A DNA stretch of 64,000 nt from Flavobacterium commune. Lineage in GTDB: Bacteria > Bacteroidota > Bacteroidia > Flavobacteriales > Flavobacteriaceae. Under the pieces are notes generated by a model. That model was not told the DNA's origin, made no database searches, and saw nothing but the letters and a program-made list of their open reading frames with translations. Positions 23,079 to 31,387 of this stretch are shown in pieces. Within the stretch, counting starts at the first letter, position 1, and each line of letters starts with the position of its first letter. The position numbers and the translations under genes are program-made. The stretch spans positions 1,736,001 to 1,800,000 of the forward strand of contig NZ_CP017774.1 in NCBI RefSeq assembly GCF_001857965.1. Reading direction: 5' to 3'.

Positions 23079-23459
23079 ATGGTAGATGAAGCAACACGAT
23101 ACTCAGACGCCGACTTGGCAGAGTTCAAAGAGATAATTCAAAAGAAAATTGAGAAAGCGCAAGCCGATTTAGATTTGATAAAAAGTGCCTATATGAATGA
23201 TTTGAATAATGGTACCGATGATACATCGCCAACATTCAAAGCTTTTGAAGAAGGTAGCGAAACCATGTCTAAGGAAGCTAACTCTCAATTAGCAATCCGT
23301 CAGGAGAAATTTATCCGCGATTTAAAGAATGCTTTATTTCGTGTAGAGAACAAAACGTACGGAATTTGCAAAGTAACAGGTAAATTAATTAGCAAAGAAA
23401 GATTGAAAATTGTTCCTCATGCAACCATGAGTATTGAGGCAAAAAACATGCAACGATAA
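23079..23459 (+). CDS. TraR/DksA family protein lacking zinc-finger cysteines
   Basis: A 126-residue DksA/TraR-type regulator that should insert its coiled coil into the RNA polymerase secondary channel. The ATG at 23079 is preferred over the in-frame TTG at 23073. The coiled coil spans about 8-80. The DksA-like C-terminal segment YGICKVTGKLISKERLKIVPHATMSIEAKNMQR follows. Only one of the four usual zinc cysteines remains (in GICK); the others are replaced by Thr/Gly, His and Ala. This pattern is familiar in Bacteroidota. It follows ileS at 8 bp, suggesting an operon that couples tRNA charging and transcription control. Confidence 0.88.
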   Translation: MVDEATRYSDADLAEFKEIIQKKIEKAQADLDLIKSAYMNDLNNGTDDTSPTFKAFEEGSETMSKEANSQLAIRQEKFIRDLKNALFRVENKTYGICKVTGKLISKERLKIVPHATMSIEAKNMQR

Positions 23460-23469
23460 TTGTTATTTC

Positions 23470-23537
23470 AAATTCCAAACATTAAATTCCAAATTCCAAA
23501 ACTAGTGATGGGATTTGGAATTTAATGTTTGGAATTT
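23470..23537. repeat. 25-bp inverted repeat of AATTCCA heptads
   Basis: Arms 23470-23494 and 23513-23537 are perfect 25-bp complements built on AAATTCCAAAC and AAATTCCAAAT, with an 18-nt loop (extra ATTCCAAA). It fills the dksA-lspA gap and could terminate transcription. Confidence 0.88.
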
Positions 23538-23567
23538 ATCTATTTTTACGCACTTAAATTTTTTAAA

Positions 23568-24173
23568 ATGTCATTACGAAAAGCCTATCTGCTTATTTTC
23601 TTAGTATTAATAGTAGATCAGATTTCTAAAATATATATCAAAACTAATTTTATATTAGGAGAAGAAGTTGAAGTTTTCAATTGGTTTAAAATTCATTTTA
23701 TTGAAAATGAAGGGATGGCTTGGGGAACTCAAATCCCTGGAACTTATGGAAAATTGTTCCTTACTTTGTTTCGTTTAGTTGCCGTAGGCGGAATTGGATA
23801 TTGGTTGTGGGATTCGGTTGAAAAGAAACACAGTTCTAATTATTTAGTTGTAGCTATCGCTTTAATTTTGGCAGGTGCATTCGGAAACATTATTGATTCC
23901 GTTTTTTATGGAGTCATTTTTGACGACAGCAGTTCTCAATTGGCAACATTATTTTCAAAAGAGCCTTATGGTACCTATTTTCATGGCAAAGTAGTCGATA
24001 TGTTTTATTTTCCAATTTGGCAAGGGAATCTCCCGGAATGGTTGCCTGTTTGGGGCGGAAGAAATTTTACTTTTTTCAATGCCATTTTTAACGTAGCTGA
24101 TGTAGCTATTTCAACAGGAGTAGGAATTTTGATTGCGTTTAATAAAAAGGCATTTCATCACAAAGAAGCATAA
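23568..24173 (+). CDS. lspA: Lipoprotein signal peptidase
   Basis: Inner-membrane aspartyl protease that removes signal peptides from lipidated prolipoproteins. The start was set at MSLRKAYLLIFLVLIVDQ (23568); the 13 codons upstream come from the repeat and are not conserved. 201 residues, four transmembrane segments. The family motifs are VDQISKIYI, NEGMAWG, GNIIDSVFYG with the first catalytic Asp, and FNVADVAIS with the second. The insert between them (FDDSSSQLATLFSKEPYG...) is longer than in Proteobacteria, as is normal for the phylum. Its many clients include the SusD-type and FGE-like lipoproteins of this window. Confidence 0.96.
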   Translation: MSLRKAYLLIFLVLIVDQISKIYIKTNFILGEEVEVFNWFKIHFIENEGMAWGTQIPGTYGKLFLTLFRLVAVGGIGYWLWDSVEKKHSSNYLVVAIALILAGAFGNIIDSVFYGVIFDDSSSQLATLFSKEPYGTYFHGKVVDMFYFPIWQGNLPEWLPVWGGRNFTFFNAIFNVADVAISTGVGILIAFNKKAFHHKEA

Positions 24174-24192
24174 TTTTAGTTATATAAAACAT

Positions 24193-24235
24193 AAAAAGAA
24201 GACCTGTTTCATTACGAAACAGGTCTTCTTTTTTA
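24193..24235. terminator. Bidirectional terminator between lspA and the small lipoprotein
   Basis: AAGAAGACCTGTTTC and GAAACAGGTCTTCTT form a 15-bp stem with an ATTAC loop and A/T tracts on both sides, between convergent genes. Confidence 0.93.
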
Positions 24236-24239
24236 AGTG

Positions 24240-24440
24240 TTATTTGTTTTGTCCCGGGGCGTAACGTTTGGCACTTTTTTCACCGGTAATCTTTTTGGCT
24301 TGTCCCGGAGGAAGCGGTTTAGATTTATAAGAACTTCTACTTGATCTGGTTCCAATTCCGACAGCGCAACCGGATAAAGAGATAGAAAATATCGCAATTA
24401 AAAGGATTGCATAAAATCTTGAATTTTGAATTTGTTTCAT
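24240..24440 (-). CDS. Small lipoprotein with PPGQAKK motif
   Basis: A 66-residue protein with signal sequence and lipobox LSGC (Cys about 25), so it is lipidated and sorted to the envelope. The mature part is basic and ends PPGQAKKITGEKSAKRYAPGQNK. This PPGQAKK...APGQ signature recurs in short Bacteroidota lipoproteins of unknown role. It has a strong shared terminator. It probably forms its own unit, although the cyclo-ligase gene lies upstream on the same strand with 37 bp between them. Confidence 0.8.
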   Translation of the reverse strand: MKQIQNSRFYAILLIAIFSISLSGCAVGIGTRSSRSSYKSKPLPPGQAKKITGEKSAKRYAPGQNK

Positions 24441-24477
24441 AAAATAATGGGGCTTTGTGAGCCACGAAGGTACAAAT

Positions 24478-25047
24478 TTAAAAGCGATAGATTTTATTGG
24501 GAGTTACACAATAATCCAATTGTATGTCGCCTTCGTGAACATCTTCTATTAATGCTTCGGCTTCAAAGAAAGAAAGTCCCACTTTGATGGTTTCAGCTTG
24601 GCATTCGCTTAGGAATTTATCATAAAAACCTTTGCCGTAACCCACACGATGTCCTTTTTTGTCAAATGCTAAAAGCGGTATAAAAACAACTTCTATTTTT
24701 TTGGACGGTGCTTCTATTCCGTCAACGGGTTCGGGAATATTGTATTCGTTTTTTTTGATTTGGGTATTATCGGTTAAAAGAAAATGTGTCATTTCACGAC
24801 TTTCAAAATCTGATTTAGAAATCAAAATGTTTTTGTCTTTCCCTGAAAGCAAATGTAAAATTAATTCGGTGTCTATTTCCTGTTGTTCCTGAATGGGCAG
24901 GAAAACATGGAAATAGTTTTTGTCCCAAATGTTGAGTTTCAGCAATTGATTGGCAATGGCTAAACTCATTTCTTCCATTTCTTCCTCAGATAGCTGTTTT
25001 CGTAGTGATTTGTATTTTAAACGTAATTCTTTTTTAGTGTTTTGCAT
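24478..25047 (-). CDS. 5-formyltetrahydrofolate cyclo-ligase
   Basis: Converts 5-formyl-THF to 5,10-methenyl-THF with ATP, recycling an inhibitory folate. It has 189 residues. The N-terminal KKELRLKYKSLRKQLS is typical, and the signature VFIPLLAFDKKGHRVGYGKGFYDKFL (about 120-145) contains the glycine-rich ATP site. Divergent from uvrC over about 150 bp. The gene is usually called fau, ygfA or mthfs in other species, so no single symbol is assigned. Confidence 0.94.
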   Translation of the reverse strand: MQNTKKELRLKYKSLRKQLSEEEMEEMSLAIANQLLKLNIWDKNYFHVFLPIQEQQEIDTELILHLLSGKDKNILISKSDFESREMTHFLLTDNTQIKKNEYNIPEPVDGIEAPSKKIEVVFIPLLAFDKKGHRVGYGKGFYDKFLSECQAETIKVGLSFFEAEALIEDVHEGDIQLDYCVTPNKIYRF

Positions 25048-25196
25048 TTTTGATTTTAAGCTGTGGAATTAAAAACTAAAAATAGAAATAATTATTTGTA
25101 ATTCGTAAATTTGATTAGAAATCAAATAATAGCTTTAAATCCGTATGATTTTAGGTTGTTTTGATGTTCTCTATCTTTTTCTGAAACAAAATTCTA

Positions 25197-26996
25197 ATGC
25201 AAAAAACAGCTCTCGAACTTCAAATTCAAACTTTACCCGACAGTCCGGGTGTTTATCAATATTATGATAAAGAAGGCAAGATTTTATATGTGGGTAAGGC
25301 TAAGAATTTAAAAAAACGAGTTTCTTCTTATTTCAATAAAATTCACGATACGGCTAAAACCAATGTCTTGGTTAAGAAAATTGTAACCATAAAACACATT
25401 GTGGTTCCTACTGAAACTGATGCGCTTTTGCTGGAAAATAATCTGATAAAAACGCTTCAGCCCCGATACAATATCAATTTAAAAGACGATAAAAGTTATC
25501 CCTGGATTTGTATCAAAAAAGAACCTTTTTCGAGAATATTTTCTACCCGAAGAATGGTCAAGGATGGTTCGGAATATTTTGGGCCTTATACCAGTTTTAA
25601 AACGGTGAATACTATTTTAGAATTGATAAAAGAATTATATCCGTTACGCACTTGTAATTATGATTTGACGGATTCGAATATTGAAAGTGGCAAGTTTAAG
25701 GTTTGTCTCGAATATCATATTGGCAACTGCAAAGGGCCATGTGAAGGCTATGAATCATTAGAAGAATACCAGAAACAGGTTAACGCTATCCGGGAAATTC
25801 TGAAAGGGAATTTCAAAGACAGTTTGAAAGATTTCAAGAAATTAATGATGCAATTGGCGCAAGATATGCATTTTGAAGAGGCGCAAAAAATAAAAGAAAA
25901 GATAGAAGTTTTAGAGAATTATCAGTCGCGTTCTACGATTGTGAATCCTAAGATTACCAATATTGATGTGTTTTCTATTGTTTCTGACGAAAGTGCCGCT
26001 TATGTCAATTTTTTACAAATTTCACACGGTTCGATTATTCGTTCTCATACTTTGGAAATCAAGAAAAAATTAGCCGAAACCGATGAAGAATTGTTGGAAT
26101 TAGCTATTGTGGAATTGAGAGAGCGATTCCAGTTATTGTCAAAAGAAGTAATTGTGCCATTTGCGGTTGATTTGGGCGAAAACATCAAAGTCACCGTACC
26201 GCAATTAGGAGATAAAAAGCAAATTCTGGATTTGTCTATTCGAAATGCAAAATTTTATCGAATCGAACAGTTGAAGCAATTGCAGATTGTAGATCCTGAC
26301 AGGCACACTAACCGAATTATGGCGCAGATGCAAAAAGATTTGCGTTTGCCGGTAGAGCCCAGACATATTGAATGTTTTGATAATTCGAATATTCAGGGAA
26401 CAAATCCTGTTTCGGCCTGTGTGGTTTTTAAAGATGGAAAACCCAGTAAGAAAGATTACCGTCATTTTAATATAAAAACGGTTGAAGGTCCTAACGATTT
26501 TGCTTCGATGGAAGAGGTGGTGTATCGCAGATACAAAAGATTGTTAGACGAAAAACAATCGTTACCACAATTAATCATTATTGATGGAGGAAAAGGGCAG
26601 TTGTCATCGGCATTGAAAAGTATTGACGATTTAGGTTTACGGGGAAAAATCAGTATCATTGGTATCGCTAAAAGATTAGAAGAGCTGTTTTATCCGGGCG
26701 ATTCTGTTCCGTTGTATTTGGACAAAAAATCCGAAACCTTGAAAGTAATTCAGCAACTGCGAAATGAGGCGCATCGTTTTGGGATTACCCATCATCGGGA
26801 CAAAAGGAGTAAAGCGGCCTTGAATTCTTCGATTGAATCCATTCCGGGAATTGGCGAAAAAACCATGTTGACGTTAATTCAGCACTTTAAAAGTGTTAAA
26901 AGATTGAAATTAGCAACAGAAAAAGAAATTTCGGACGTTGTAGGAGTATCAAAAGCCAAAAAAATTACCGATTTTTACAAAACCATAATGCCTTAA
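25197..26996 (+). CDS. uvrC: Excinuclease ABC subunit C
   Basis: Makes the dual incisions in nucleotide excision repair with UvrA and UvrB. It has 599 residues, as usual. The N-terminal GIY-YIG nuclease reads SPGVYQYYDKEGKILYVGKAKNLKKRVSSYF. The UVR helix-pair lies at about 205-235 (LAQDMHFEEAQKIKEKIEVL). The UvrC-type RNase-H fold carries ECFDNSNIQGTNPVSACVVF and IIDGGKGQL. The C-terminal HhH has SIPGIGEKTMLTLIQHFKS. A perfect TAAATTTG box lies at 25106-25113, 83 bp upstream. It is followed at 26 bp by the patatin gene and may be co-transcribed. Confidence 0.97.
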   Translation: MQKTALELQIQTLPDSPGVYQYYDKEGKILYVGKAKNLKKRVSSYFNKIHDTAKTNVLVKKIVTIKHIVVPTETDALLLENNLIKTLQPRYNINLKDDKSYPWICIKKEPFSRIFSTRRMVKDGSEYFGPYTSFKTVNTILELIKELYPLRTCNYDLTDSNIESGKFKVCLEYHIGNCKGPCEGYESLEEYQKQVNAIREILKGNFKDSLKDFKKLMMQLAQDMHFEEAQKIKEKIEVLENYQSRSTIVNPKITNIDVFSIVSDESAAYVNFLQISHGSIIRSHTLEIKKKLAETDEELLELAIVELRERFQLLSKEVIVPFAVDLGENIKVTVPQLGDKKQILDLSIRNAKFYRIEQLKQLQIVDPDRHTNRIMAQMQKDLRLPVEPRHIECFDNSNIQGTNPVSACVVFKDGKPSKKDYRHFNIKTVEGPNDFASMEEVVYRRYKRLLDEKQSLPQLIIIDGGKGQLSSALKSIDDLGLRGKISIIGIAKRLEELFYPGDSVPLYLDKKSETLKVIQQLRNEAHRFGITHHRDKRSKAALNSSIESIPGIGEKTMLTLIQHFKSVKRLKLATEKEISDVVGVSKAKKITDFYKTIMP

Positions 26997-27022
26997 ATTT
27001 TAACGTTGCAAGAATATTTTTT

Positions 27023-29224
27023 ATGAAGAAATACATCTTTTTATTGCTTGTTGTTTTTAGTGGCCTGACTTTATTTGCGCAAAGAAAAGACCAGCCAAAA
27101 ATAGGCTTAGTGCTGAGTGGCGGTGGTGCGAAAGGATTTGCTCATATTGGGGTTCTTAAAGTAATTGAAGAGGCCGGGATTAAGATTGATTACATTGGCG
27201 GAACCAGTATGGGGGCTGTAGTTGGCGGTTTGTATGCTTCGGGCTATAATGCGGCACAACTCGATTCGATTTTTAAAGACACTAATTTTGATGAATTATT
27301 AAGTGACTATATTCCCAGAGAAACTAAGAATTTTTACGAGAAAAGAAACGATGATGTTTATGCGCTTGTTTTGCCATTTAACAACTACAAAATTGGGATT
27401 CCCGATGCGCTTTCTAAAGGTTTGTATAATTTTAATTTACTAAGCCGAATTACCCGAAATGTTAGGCATGTAAGAGATTTTAATCAGTTGCCAATTCCTT
27501 TTTTATGTATCGGTTCGGATATTGAAACAGGGGAGCAGGTGGTTTTGAACAAAGGAAATCTGGCAAGAGCCATGATTGCCAGTTCGGCGTTTCCGTCATT
27601 ATTTTCTCCGGTGGAATATCAGGATCGGTTTTTAGTTGACGGAGGAGTAGTGAATAATTATCCAATAGATGAGGTTAGAAAATTAGGTGCTGATATCATA
27701 ATTGGAGTCGATGTTCAAAATGATTTATTAGATCGAAAAGCCCTTAATGATGCCACGAAAATTCTGGTTCAAATTACTAATCTTCATTCTGTTGATAAGA
27801 TGAAGGAGAATATTTTGAAAACGGATATTTATATTCGACCGGATATAAGAGATTATGGTGTGATGTCTTTTGATAGTGGTCAGGAGATTTTGAGTAAGGG
27901 AGAAGAAGCTGCTTTTTCGGTTTTTGAACGTTTAAAGCAATTAGGTGTTGCATCAGGAAATTATAAAAAAAGCAAATTGAAAATTCAGGTTGACAGTTTA
28001 CAAATTGAAGATGTTAATTGCAACAAATTGAAAAATTATACTAAGGATTATGTTTATGGAAAATTACGATTTAAACCAGGAGCTAAAATTAGTTACAATC
28101 AATTACAAAAAGGGATTAATAATCTCAATGCTACCGAAAATTTTAGTGCTATAGACTATTCATTTGAAGGCACTAATGACAAAGACGATTTGAATTTGGT
28201 TTTAAAAGAGAATCCAACAGATACCTATTTGAAATTTGGTTTGCATTATGACGGACTTTATAAAAGTGCTATTTTAGTTAATTTAACCCATAAAAAGAAT
28301 TTTTTTAAAAATGATGTGGCTTCGCTTGATGTTATTTTAGGGGATAATTTCAGGTACAATTTTGATTATTATGTAGAGAATGGATACAATATAAGTCTTG
28401 GATTCAAATCCTATCTAAATACGTTTAACCGCAATATTGAGGGGCAAATAACCAATTTTGATTTTGATGACTTAGGTATTAATAGTTTGAATGTTGATTT
28501 GTTTGATTTGACAAATCAGCTGTATTTACAAACCATGTTTGCCAGACGTTTTTTAATAGGAGCCGGTTTAGAGCATAAATATTTGAGTATTAATTCCCGT
28601 ACTTTGGACAATATTGATCCTGTAATTGACAGGAGTCATTATTTAAGTGTTTTTGGGCGACTGGATTTTGATTCCATGGACAATAAATTTTTTCCAACAA
28701 AAGGATGGAGCTTTTCAGGAGATATTCATTCGTATCTCTTTTCTTCTGATTATACTAAAGAATTTGCACCATTTTCTATTGCTAAGGCTAATTTTGGAAT
28801 AGCCATTCCTTTGTTTAAATCGTTTGCAGCTAAAATTCAAACAGAAGCCGGTTTTGCAATAGGTGCTAAAAGTGTGTCTTTTTTTAATTTTATTCTCGGA
28901 GGTTTTGGCTATAATGTGGATAATAATTTCAGTCATTTTTATGGTTATGATTTCCTGAGTTTAGGGGGTAATAGTTATGTTAAATCCACACTGTCTTTAG
29001 ATTGCGAAATATTTAAAAATAACCATATCAATTTTACAGCTAATTATGCTAATATAGGAGAAGATATTTTTGAAACCGTCAACTGGGTTTCAATCCCTAA
29101 AATTTCCGGCTATGCTATAGGTTATGGTTTAGAAACGGCTATAGGGCCTATTGAGATAAAACGCAGTTGGTCTCCGGAAACTAATAGTGGTTTTACCTGG
29201 TTTAGTGTTGGTTTTCCTTTTTAG
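27023..29224 (+). CDS. Patatin-like phospholipase with POTRA and BamA-type barrel
   Basis: A 733-residue outer-membrane protein. A signal peptide ends at LTLFAQ. The patatin lipase domain (about 25-305) has the oxyanion motif SGGGAKGFAHIGVL, nucleophile elbow GGTSMGA (Ser62) and catalytic DGG (Asp206). A POTRA-like segment (KLKIQVDSLQIEDVN...) spans about 315-390. A BamA/Omp85-type beta barrel, ending with the aromatic TWFSVGFPF, fills the C-terminus. The layout is like type Vd autotransporters (PlpD), but in Bacteroidota the lipase may stay attached. Both lipase active-site residues are intact. Confidence 0.93.
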   Translation: MKKYIFLLLVVFSGLTLFAQRKDQPKIGLVLSGGGAKGFAHIGVLKVIEEAGIKIDYIGGTSMGAVVGGLYASGYNAAQLDSIFKDTNFDELLSDYIPRETKNFYEKRNDDVYALVLPFNNYKIGIPDALSKGLYNFNLLSRITRNVRHVRDFNQLPIPFLCIGSDIETGEQVVLNKGNLARAMIASSAFPSLFSPVEYQDRFLVDGGVVNNYPIDEVRKLGADIIIGVDVQNDLLDRKALNDATKILVQITNLHSVDKMKENILKTDIYIRPDIRDYGVMSFDSGQEILSKGEEAAFSVFERLKQLGVASGNYKKSKLKIQVDSLQIEDVNCNKLKNYTKDYVYGKLRFKPGAKISYNQLQKGINNLNATENFSAIDYSFEGTNDKDDLNLVLKENPTDTYLKFGLHYDGLYKSAILVNLTHKKNFFKNDVASLDVILGDNFRYNFDYYVENGYNISLGFKSYLNTFNRNIEGQITNFDFDDLGINSLNVDLFDLTNQLYLQTMFARRFLIGAGLEHKYLSINSRTLDNIDPVIDRSHYLSVFGRLDFDSMDNKFFPTKGWSFSGDIHSYLFSSDYTKEFAPFSIAKANFGIAIPLFKSFAAKIQTEAGFAIGAKSVSFFNFILGGFGYNVDNNFSHFYGYDFLSLGGNSYVKSTLSLDCEIFKNNHINFTANYANIGEDIFETVNWVSIPKISGYAIGYGLETAIGPIEIKRSWSPETNSGFTWFSVGFPF

Positions 29225-29253
29225 TAATTAAACACACAAATTAATAGTTGACT

Positions 29254-29292
29254 AAAAGTCGCGGTTTTTGACTAAAACTGCGACTTTTTTTT
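29254..29292 (+). terminator. Intrinsic terminator of the patatin gene
   Basis: AAAAGTCGCGGTTTT and AAAACTGCGACTTTTT pair over 14 bp with one bulged base, followed by a T run, 30 bp after the stop codon. Confidence 0.88.
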
Positions 29293-29480
29293 GTTAACAA
29301 AAGCTTTTTAAGCTCATGAAATTTGGCTTTTTATTTTTTGACTTAAAAGTAAAATTAACACTTTAATTTTTTATTGCTGTTTTTTTTATGATATGTAAAA
29401 AAAAATGGCGATGCTTCCGAATCTTATTTTAAAATTATGTTAAACTGCATTTTTACTATAGAAATCGCATTTTCTTGCCG

Positions 29481-29602
29481 TATCTTTGTCATATCAAAAC
29501 AAAAGGGGTGGTTTCCTTTTGGTTTATATAAATTTAATAATTTATAATTTTTTGGTTGGTTAATAGCATAAAAACTCAGTCATTATTTGACTGAGTTTTT
29601 TT
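29481..29602 (+). ncRNA. Candidate small RNA between patatin and DUF3108 genes
   Basis: A -7-like box TATCTTTG (29481-29488) is followed 80 bp later by a strong terminator (ACTCAGTCA/TGACTGAGT with T7, 29573-29602). No plausible ORF lies between them. The predicted transcript from about 29495 would be roughly 105 nt and starts near an AAAAGG/CCTTTT hairpin with a GGTGGTTT loop. The -33 element is not clear. The interval upstream (29293-29480) is AT-rich and otherwise featureless. Confidence 0.4.
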
Positions 29603-29609
29603 GTTTTAA

Positions 29610-29617
29610 TATATTTG
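29610..29617 (+). promoter_or_regulatory. Promoter of the DUF3108-TDO unit
   Basis: TATATTTG is a perfect -7 match. TTTG at 29586-29589 gives a 20-bp spacer, within the Bacteroidota range. The -33 overlaps the hairpin of the preceding terminator. The ATG follows 41 bp downstream. Confidence 0.6.
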
Positions 29618-29657
29618 GAACAAAATTTGCAAATTGAATCAATAAAAAAAGTAAATT

Positions 29658-30431
29658 ATGAAAAAGATAATGCTACTCTCATTATTGATTTTAATCACCA
29701 GTTTTGACTCCCATTCTGATGATTCTTACGGCGTAGGTGAATGGTTTAAATTCAGGGTACACTACGGATTTGTCAATGCCGGTTTTGCAACACTTGAAGT
29801 AAAAGACGCTGTAATCAATAATAAAAAAGTTTTTCATGTTGTGGGCAAAGGTTATACCACAGGAGTATCGCGCTTTTTTTTTAAAGTAAATGACACCTAC
29901 GAAAGTTATATTGATAAAGAAACAGGAAATCCGTATCAATTTGTACGTAAGATTGATGAAGGCGGTTATACTAAAAATCAGGAAGGATTTTTTAATCAAT
30001 CAGACCATAAGATAACGGTAAAAGATTACAAGAGAAAAACCGAAAAGACTTTTGTAATTCCAAAAAACACTCAGGATATACTCTCTGCTTTTTACTATTT
30101 ACGCAATTATCCTACTATTGATAAGATTCATCCTGGAGAATATATTGCAATAGATATGTTTTTTGATGATGAAACCACAAAATTTAAGTTAAAATTCGTC
30201 GGACGTCAGGATATTACAACTAAATTTGGGGTAGTGCCTTCTATGGTTTTTAAACCTTTAGTTCAGTCGGGTCGTGTTTTTAAAGAAGAGGAGAGTTTAA
30301 CAATTTGGGTTTCAGATGATGAGAATAGATTGCCGGTGCGTATTAAGGCCGACTTGGCAGTGGGTTCACTCAAAGCTGATTTAGACGCTTTTAAAGGATT
30401 GAAAAGCTCTTTTAAAATAAAGAAAAAATGA
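29658..30431 (+). CDS. DUF3108 domain-containing exported protein
   Basis: A 257-residue protein with an N-terminal signal (MKKIMLLSLLILITSFDSHS). The DUF3108 fold covers most of the mature part: GEWFKFRVHYGFVNAGFATLEV, KNTQDILSAFYYLRNYP, and the C-terminal WVSDDENRLPVRIKADLAVGSLKADL. DUF3108 proteins are beta-rich envelope proteins of unknown function. Its stop overlaps the start of the tryptophan dioxygenase gene in an ATGA, so the two are translationally coupled. The start MKKIMLL is 41 bp downstream of a good promoter. Confidence 0.9.
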   Translation: MKKIMLLSLLILITSFDSHSDDSYGVGEWFKFRVHYGFVNAGFATLEVKDAVINNKKVFHVVGKGYTTGVSRFFFKVNDTYESYIDKETGNPYQFVRKIDEGGYTKNQEGFFNQSDHKITVKDYKRKTEKTFVIPKNTQDILSAFYYLRNYPTIDKIHPGEYIAIDMFFDDETTKFKLKFVGRQDITTKFGVVPSMVFKPLVQSGRVFKEEESLTIWVSDDENRLPVRIKADLAVGSLKADLDAFKGLKSSFKIKKK

Positions 30432-31360
30432 GTGTTAATGCCAGTACAGCAAGTATTCTAAAGCAAATAGAGCAAAAATATGCGTCCATTGATCAAAAAA
30501 CGGATACGCAGCTAGAAGGCTTGCTTTGGTCTAAACCTGTTACTTACTGGGATTATATTCATACCGATGTATTGTTGAATTTGCAAACGCAAAGAACGGT
30601 GCTTCCTGATGAGATGGTTTTTATTCTCTATCATCAAATTAATGAATTGATATTCAAAATGGTACTTTTAGAAATCAATCAAATTGCCCATCATCAGGAA
30701 ATTAAAGCCGATTTTTTTACGGACAGATTAATGCGTATTAGCCGTTATTTTGATATGTTGACAACCTCTTTTTCTATTATGGAAAACGGGATGGATGTAA
30801 ATCAGTATATGAAATTTAGAAATACGCTCACTCCGGCCAGCGGTTTTCAAAGTGCACAATACCGTTTAATAGAGTTTGGAGCAACTGATGTGGTTAATTT
30901 AATTGATAGTCGTTTCAGATCATCATTTAATAATACTATTTCCAATGAAAATGCGTTTGATATTCTCTATTGGCAGGCAGCCGGAACGGATCCTGAAACA
31001 GGAAAAAAAACTTACACCTTAGAAGAGTTCGAAAAAAAATACAAAGCCACTTTTTTGGATTGTATGGAAGAATATAAGTCGAAAAATATTTGGCAAAAAT
31101 ACAAGCAGCTTTCTGTTGAGGATCAGGAATTACCATCGTTAAAAGAGGCGATGCGTCATTTAGATTATACGGTCAATATTACCTGGGTAATGCAGCATCT
31201 GAATGTGGCAATAAAGTATATTGATGAGAGTGGAATGGGTGATGGAGAGGCAACGGGAGGAAGTGACTGGAGAAAATACATGCACCCAAAGCATCAAAAA
31301 AGAATATTTTTTCCGGAATTATGGAGTGAAGCTGAATTAGCAAATTGGGGACAAGAATAA
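30428..31360 (+). CDS. Tryptophan 2,3-dioxygenase family protein
   Basis: Predicted heme dioxygenase opening the indole ring of tryptophan to N-formylkynurenine, the first step of the kynurenine route. It has 310 residues. Family motifs: TYWDYIHTDVLLNLQ, EMVFILYHQINELIFKMVLLEI, MLTTSFSIMENG, TPASGFQSAQYRLIEF, and the C-terminal RHLDYTVNITWVMQHLNVAIKYI with a heme-pocket His candidate. No other kynurenine gene lies nearby. The 4-bp overlap with the DUF3108 gene suggests co-expression. The following M23 peptidase gene starts 28 bp later. Confidence 0.93.
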   Translation: MSVNASTASILKQIEQKYASIDQKTDTQLEGLLWSKPVTYWDYIHTDVLLNLQTQRTVLPDEMVFILYHQINELIFKMVLLEINQIAHHQEIKADFFTDRLMRISRYFDMLTTSFSIMENGMDVNQYMKFRNTLTPASGFQSAQYRLIEFGATDVVNLIDSRFRSSFNNTISNENAFDILYWQAAGTDPETGKKTYTLEEFEKKYKATFLDCMEEYKSKNIWQKYKQLSVEDQELPSLKEAMRHLDYTVNITWVMQHLNVAIKYIDESGMGDGEATGGSDWRKYMHPKHQKRIFFPELWSEAELANWGQE

Positions 31361-31387
31361 ATGTAGAATACAATAAATAGCAACAGT

